From NCBI GenBank assembly GCA_937902995.1, contig CALEKY010000078.1, positions 1-64,000 of the forward strand: a stretch of DNA of 64,000 nt, read 5' to 3'. Position 1 is the first letter of the stretch; each line of letters begins with the position of its first letter. Positions 61,367-64,000 of this stretch are shown here, piece by piece. Both the position numbers and the translations under genes were made by a program. The notes below the pieces were generated by a model. It saw only the letters and a program-made list of their open reading frames with translations. It searched no databases and was not told where the DNA came from. This DNA is from an uncultured Sinobacteraceae bacterium (lineage in GTDB: Bacteria; Pseudomonadota; Gammaproteobacteria; Steroidobacterales; Steroidobacteraceae).

Positions 61367-63247
61367 TCAGGATCGCGGGCGGAATGCGAGCAGGACGTTG
61401 CCCGGTGCTTGCCCGAAGCGCGAGTAACCGGAGACGACGAACAAGGTGCCATTCGCGGCCACGTACGGCACCGAATCGAGCGATCCGCCATGGCCCGGGA
61501 CGCCGTTCACCGTCTCGAACGTCTGCGTCGTGTCGTAGCTCCAAAGCGTGGCGCCGGTCGCTGCATCGAAAACGCGCAAGATTCCGTCGACCGACCCTTG
61601 AATCACCGCACCGTCGACGACCAACGGCGCCGGTGAATATCCCAGCCGCGTCTCGCACGCCGGGAAACGTTCCTTACGATCGCCGCTGCAATCCGGTTCG
61701 GCCTTGCGGCTCCACAGGACTTCGCCGGTCTCCAGATCGAGCGCGTGCAATCCGGGACCCGCAAGCGGCAATTCCTCCGTCGGTTCGCCGCGATCGTTGA
61801 TCGGTGCGAACACACGCACGCCATCGGTGGCTGTGCCCCAATGAATTCCGCCGTTCGCTCCGCCGCGGCTGATCTTGCGCGACCACACGAGCTTGCCGTT
61901 GTTGTCGGGATCGAGCGCCCAGATCGTCCCGGACTTCTGACCGACCACGAGCAGATCGCGACCGTCCCTCAGGGGCACGATCATCACCGAGCCGCCGAAA
62001 TCATGATCGAGCACAACGGCCTCGTCGCCGAAGTCGCAGTTTGCGCCGCGTCGACACGCGTAGTTCCAAGCATCGCGCGCCGTCGCCTGGAACACCCACT
62101 TGCGCTCGCCCGTGTCCAGATCGAACGCGATGATGGCATCCGACGTTTCTGTCACGGGCAGCGAGTTGTTCTCTCCGGTACCCACGTACAGCACGTTGCG
62201 CTTCGCATCGATCGCAGGCGTGCTCCAGATCGGCGCGCCGGACGGCCCCCAAAGCTGCGCTCCTGCGCGATTGAGTTTCTGTTTCGTCGCCTCCGGCATC
62301 GTGCGACCGGTCCACAGCTTCTGTCCGGTCTTGAGGTCCAGCGCGACCACTGCGCCCTGCGCTCTGCAGCATTCGTACAGGTCGTCGCGCGCATGGTTGA
62401 TTTCGACCGAAGACAGCGGCGCGAACACGCGACCGCCATGGACGACCGGCGTACCCGTAATCCTGTTCGCTTCGTGCAAGCGCACATCCGTCCGCCAAAG
62501 CTGCTTGCCGGTCAGCGCATCCACCGCGAGCACGGCACCGAGCGCGTCGCCGGTGACGACGACCGGCTTACCTGGCTCGATCTCCGTGTAAGTCAACGAC
62601 GAGCGCAGCGGAGCGGGCGCATCGAAGTGCCACATCACGCAGCCGGTTTGCGTGCTCAATGCGAACAGGCGTCCCGCATCGGTGGAGGCAACGAAAATCG
62701 TGTCGCCGGCCACGACGGGCTGCGACCGCATCGTCGGCGTCTGTGGGAAGGCGAACGCCCATGCGAGCTCGAGCTTCCCGAAATCAGCTGTTCGCAAGCC
62801 GGCCTCGGCCGCACTCTGCCGGCGCAGATTGCGGTGCCCGAACCCGAACGTCGAAACGATGGGACGGGCCGCAGGATCGATGCGCGCGGCGTCTGCCTTG
62901 CACTTGACCTGTTCGATCCACGCGGTTTGATTCGTCTGGCCGAGCGCGAGCCAATCGAGCAGTTGAGCGCGTTCGGTTGCATTCAGGGCCTTCGCTTGTA
63001 TGCGCATGTAACCGATCGTGATCGCGTACTCGACCGTGGATCGGTTCATCGTTTGCAAGCTGGCAAGCGACGGGGCGCGCGTCGCCTCGGGATTGTTGTG
63101 ACAGGCGCCGCAGTGACGTTCGTAAACTGCACGTCCCGGATGAGATATCGAATTCGAGTCACCGGACGGGTCGGCACCGTTCTGGGCAAGCGAATGCGCA
63201 GCAATCAGGAGCGCAGATAGACATCCGCCGATGAGCCACGAGCGCAA
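61367..63247 (-). CDS. Cytochrome c-PQQ quinoprotein dehydrogenase (PVA dehydrogenase-like)
   Basis: A 626-residue periplasmic protein: signal peptide (about 1-21), N-terminal cytochrome c domain with CGACH (46-50), then an eight-bladed PQQ beta-propeller (about 150-626) with repeated blades such as GCVMWHFDAP, ALTGKQLWRTDV, DLKTGQKLWTGR, DTGERKWVFQA, ETGEVLWSRKA and ATGATLWSYDT. Fused heme-then-PQQ architecture matches polyvinyl-alcohol dehydrogenase-like enzymes, which oxidise alcohols and pass electrons to the heme. An adjacent-Cys pair (YECCRA, about 304-305) recalls the disulfide of PQQ dehydrogenases. Start: TTG at 63247 after AGGGGGGAT, which is better than alternatives. A hairpin lies just upstream. 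Confidence 0.9.
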   Translation of the reverse strand: MRSWLIGGCLSALLIAAHSLAQNGADPSGDSNSISHPGRAVYERHCGACHNNPEATRAPSLASLQTMNRSTVEYAITIGYMRIQAKALNATERAQLLDWLALGQTNQTAWIEQVKCKADAARIDPAARPIVSTFGFGHRNLRRQSAAEAGLRTADFGKLELAWAFAFPQTPTMRSQPVVAGDTIFVASTDAGRLFALSTQTGCVMWHFDAPAPLRSSLTYTEIEPGKPVVVTGDALGAVLAVDALTGKQLWRTDVRLHEANRITGTPVVHGGRVFAPLSSVEINHARDDLYECCRAQGAVVALDLKTGQKLWTGRTMPEATKQKLNRAGAQLWGPSGAPIWSTPAIDAKRNVLYVGTGENNSLPVTETSDAIIAFDLDTGERKWVFQATARDAWNYACRRGANCDFGDEAVVLDHDFGGSVMIVPLRDGRDLLVVGQKSGTIWALDPDNNGKLVWSRKISRGGANGGIHWGTATDGVRVFAPINDRGEPTEELPLAGPGLHALDLETGEVLWSRKAEPDCSGDRKERFPACETRLGYSPAPLVVDGAVIQGSVDGILRVFDAATGATLWSYDTTQTFETVNGVPGHGGSLDSVPYVAANGTLFVVSGYSRFGQAPGNVLLAFRPRS

Positions 63248-63569
63248 GCGGTAATCCCCCCTGGTGGTCGCAAGTCAGCGGGATGCTGGCAACCACCCTG
63301 GGCGGGGTCAAGAAAGTAACGGTCAAGGAAAGTTCAGCAATCGCGAACGGCTGCCATGGCGTGCGATCGAATCTGCGGGCACGACGAAATTCGGTCGTGC
63401 TTGCGCAGAGCCTCACCGTGCGGCGCACGTGCGCCGACAGCTTCGCATGCTCGCCGGTCGGTCGCCGCAACTCGCCGATGCGTTGCAGACAGCCGCGATC
63501 CCTCTTTCTACATTGACACCCATACCAGCGCCGCATGTCGCGGATGCAGGAACGAAAGAGGAGATCGCC
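63248..63569. other. Intergenic region with hairpin upstream of the PQQ enzyme gene
   Basis: An inverted repeat GGTGGT (63263-63268) / ACCACC (63292-63297), with an inner AGC-GGGAT-GCT, sits immediately upstream of the PQQ enzyme ribosome binding site on the minus strand. A 5' leader element is possible. Otherwise nothing is recognised; TTGACA at about 63514-63519 might be a -35 box for the next plus-strand ORF, but I see no -10 box. Confidence 0.35.
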
Positions 63570-63725
63570 ATGATTGCTCTCACCGAAATCAGCCGCACCA
63601 CTCAGCGTGTCGTGTGCATGGTTCTGTCCGCGGTCATCGTGACCGCCAGCCTTTCGGCCGGAGCATTGATGGTCGAGTCCGCGGCAACCGTCGACTACAG
63701 CGTGACGGTCACGCAGCTGTCGTAA
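63570..63725 (+). CDS. 51-residue single-pass membrane protein
   Basis: ATG preceded by AGAGGAG with 7-nt spacing. The product has a basic N-terminus (TEISRTTQR) and one hydrophobic segment (about 14-34, VVCMVLSAVIVTASLSAGALM), then a short polar tail (SAATVDYSVTVTQLS). It could be a small exported or membrane-anchored protein. No family recognised. Confidence 0.6.
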   Translation: MIALTEISRTTQRVVCMVLSAVIVTASLSAGALMVESAATVDYSVTVTQLS

Positions 63726-63856
63726 TGCGCTCGTCTATCCCGCCCCCTGCCGGCGGCCGGTTTCGTCCCGGCGCCGGCAGCCTGGCCCTCGATTAAATCG
63801 TCGTCATTCACCTGCCCGGGCGCATCCTCTCGCGACGCGCTTGCCTGCCGAGTCAT
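63695..63856 (-). CDS. 53-residue hydrophilic hypothetical protein
   Basis: ATG at 63856 is preceded by AAAGGAG with about 6-nt spacing. The product is Gly/Ala/Asp/Arg-rich and disordered-looking (REDAPGQVNDDDLIEGQAAGAG). Its 3' end overlaps the 3' end of the plus-strand small ORF by 31 bp. Support is the ribosome binding site alone, so confidence is low. Confidence 0.35.
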   Translation of the reverse strand: MTRQASASREDAPGQVNDDDLIEGQAAGAGTKPAAGRGRDRRAHYDSCVTVTL

Positions 63857-64000
63857 CCCACTCTCCTTTGCCAAATCGAAGCCGATCCGCTGCATTTGGG
63901 CCGGCTTGCTGCTCGGCGTCATGAGCGATCTCGCGCACGAAACAGCCCTTGCAAGTGGGCGAAATCGGCTCGGGAAAACCCTTTTCGAACGCTCGCCGGT

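Overview
The window reads as one continuous stretch of a high-GC Gammaproteobacterium chromosome. Pointers are an LpxO-type lipid A hydroxylase, a ClsC-type cardiolipin synthase, a CstA/YbdD pair, a TIGR04211 SH3 protein, a TonB-dependent receptor and many lipoproteins. The style (many TonB/RND/EF-hand/DUF885 proteins and degenerate short tandem repeats between genes) fits the Xanthomonadales/Nevskiales/Steroidobacterales side of the class. That placement is inference from gene content. I see no rRNA, tRNA, CRISPR array, insertion sequence, phage or plasmid module. Gene order is chromosomal, dense and mostly intact.

Layout. 1-4.0 kb: a PQ-loop membrane protein, a structured intergenic region with a terminator, then a minus-strand regulatory operon (histidine kinase, sigma-54-type activator, NarL-type response regulator) in which kinase and activator have lost key catalytic residues. 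4.0-9.0 kb: two small lipoproteins, a bufferin-type RiPP operon (Cys-rich precursor, MNIO/DUF692 enzyme, DUF2063 partner) that runs by a start/stop overlap into fumarylacetoacetase-family and maleylacetoacetate isomerase genes, then a MarR regulator. 9-20 kb: an aminotransferase, a POT peptide transporter, a methyltransferase, small secreted redox, cytochrome and EF-hand proteins, a cytoplasmic-looking subtilase paired with an alpha/beta hydrolase, and a ketopantoate reductase homologue. 20-30 kb: cstA-ybdD, a 23-residue membrane microprotein, a bactofilin with a zinc-ribbon partner, a phosphatase, DUF1993, and a MarR-controlled RND pump with twin perfect inverted repeats in the divergent promoter region. 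30-38 kb: a three-gene MacB-like ABC exporter, a WYL regulator facing a VOC protein, apt, a His-tailed redoxin, DUF2238 and an SH3/coiled-coil membrane protein. 38-50.7 kb: DUF885 lipoprotein, TonB receptor, a possible sRNA, rhomboid protease, lpxO, ATP-dependent DNA ligase, clsC, copC-copD and a GlyGly-CTERM-like surface protein. 50.8-64 kb: TPMT, TetR, DUF2231, DUF4242, a PLP aminotransferase, an intact kinase/regulator pair, small lipoproteins (two of them paralogues), a solitary EF-G, a PNPOx-like flavoprotein, a cytochrome-PQQ dehydrogenase and two small ORFs at the right edge.

Themes. Copper and periplasmic metal handling recurs (bufferin operon, CopC-CopD, a His-rich redoxin tail). Envelope maintenance recurs too (LpxO, ClsC, bactofilin, rhomboid, many lipoproteins). 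Intergenic DNA is unusual: four families of short degenerate tandem repeats (CCCTTTT tracts, CTGAAGA/GGCTGAA units next to GCGCG palindromes, CTACAGGCGACAGG units, and ACGAATCACGA/GACTCGTGA units) recur many times, almost always outside genes.
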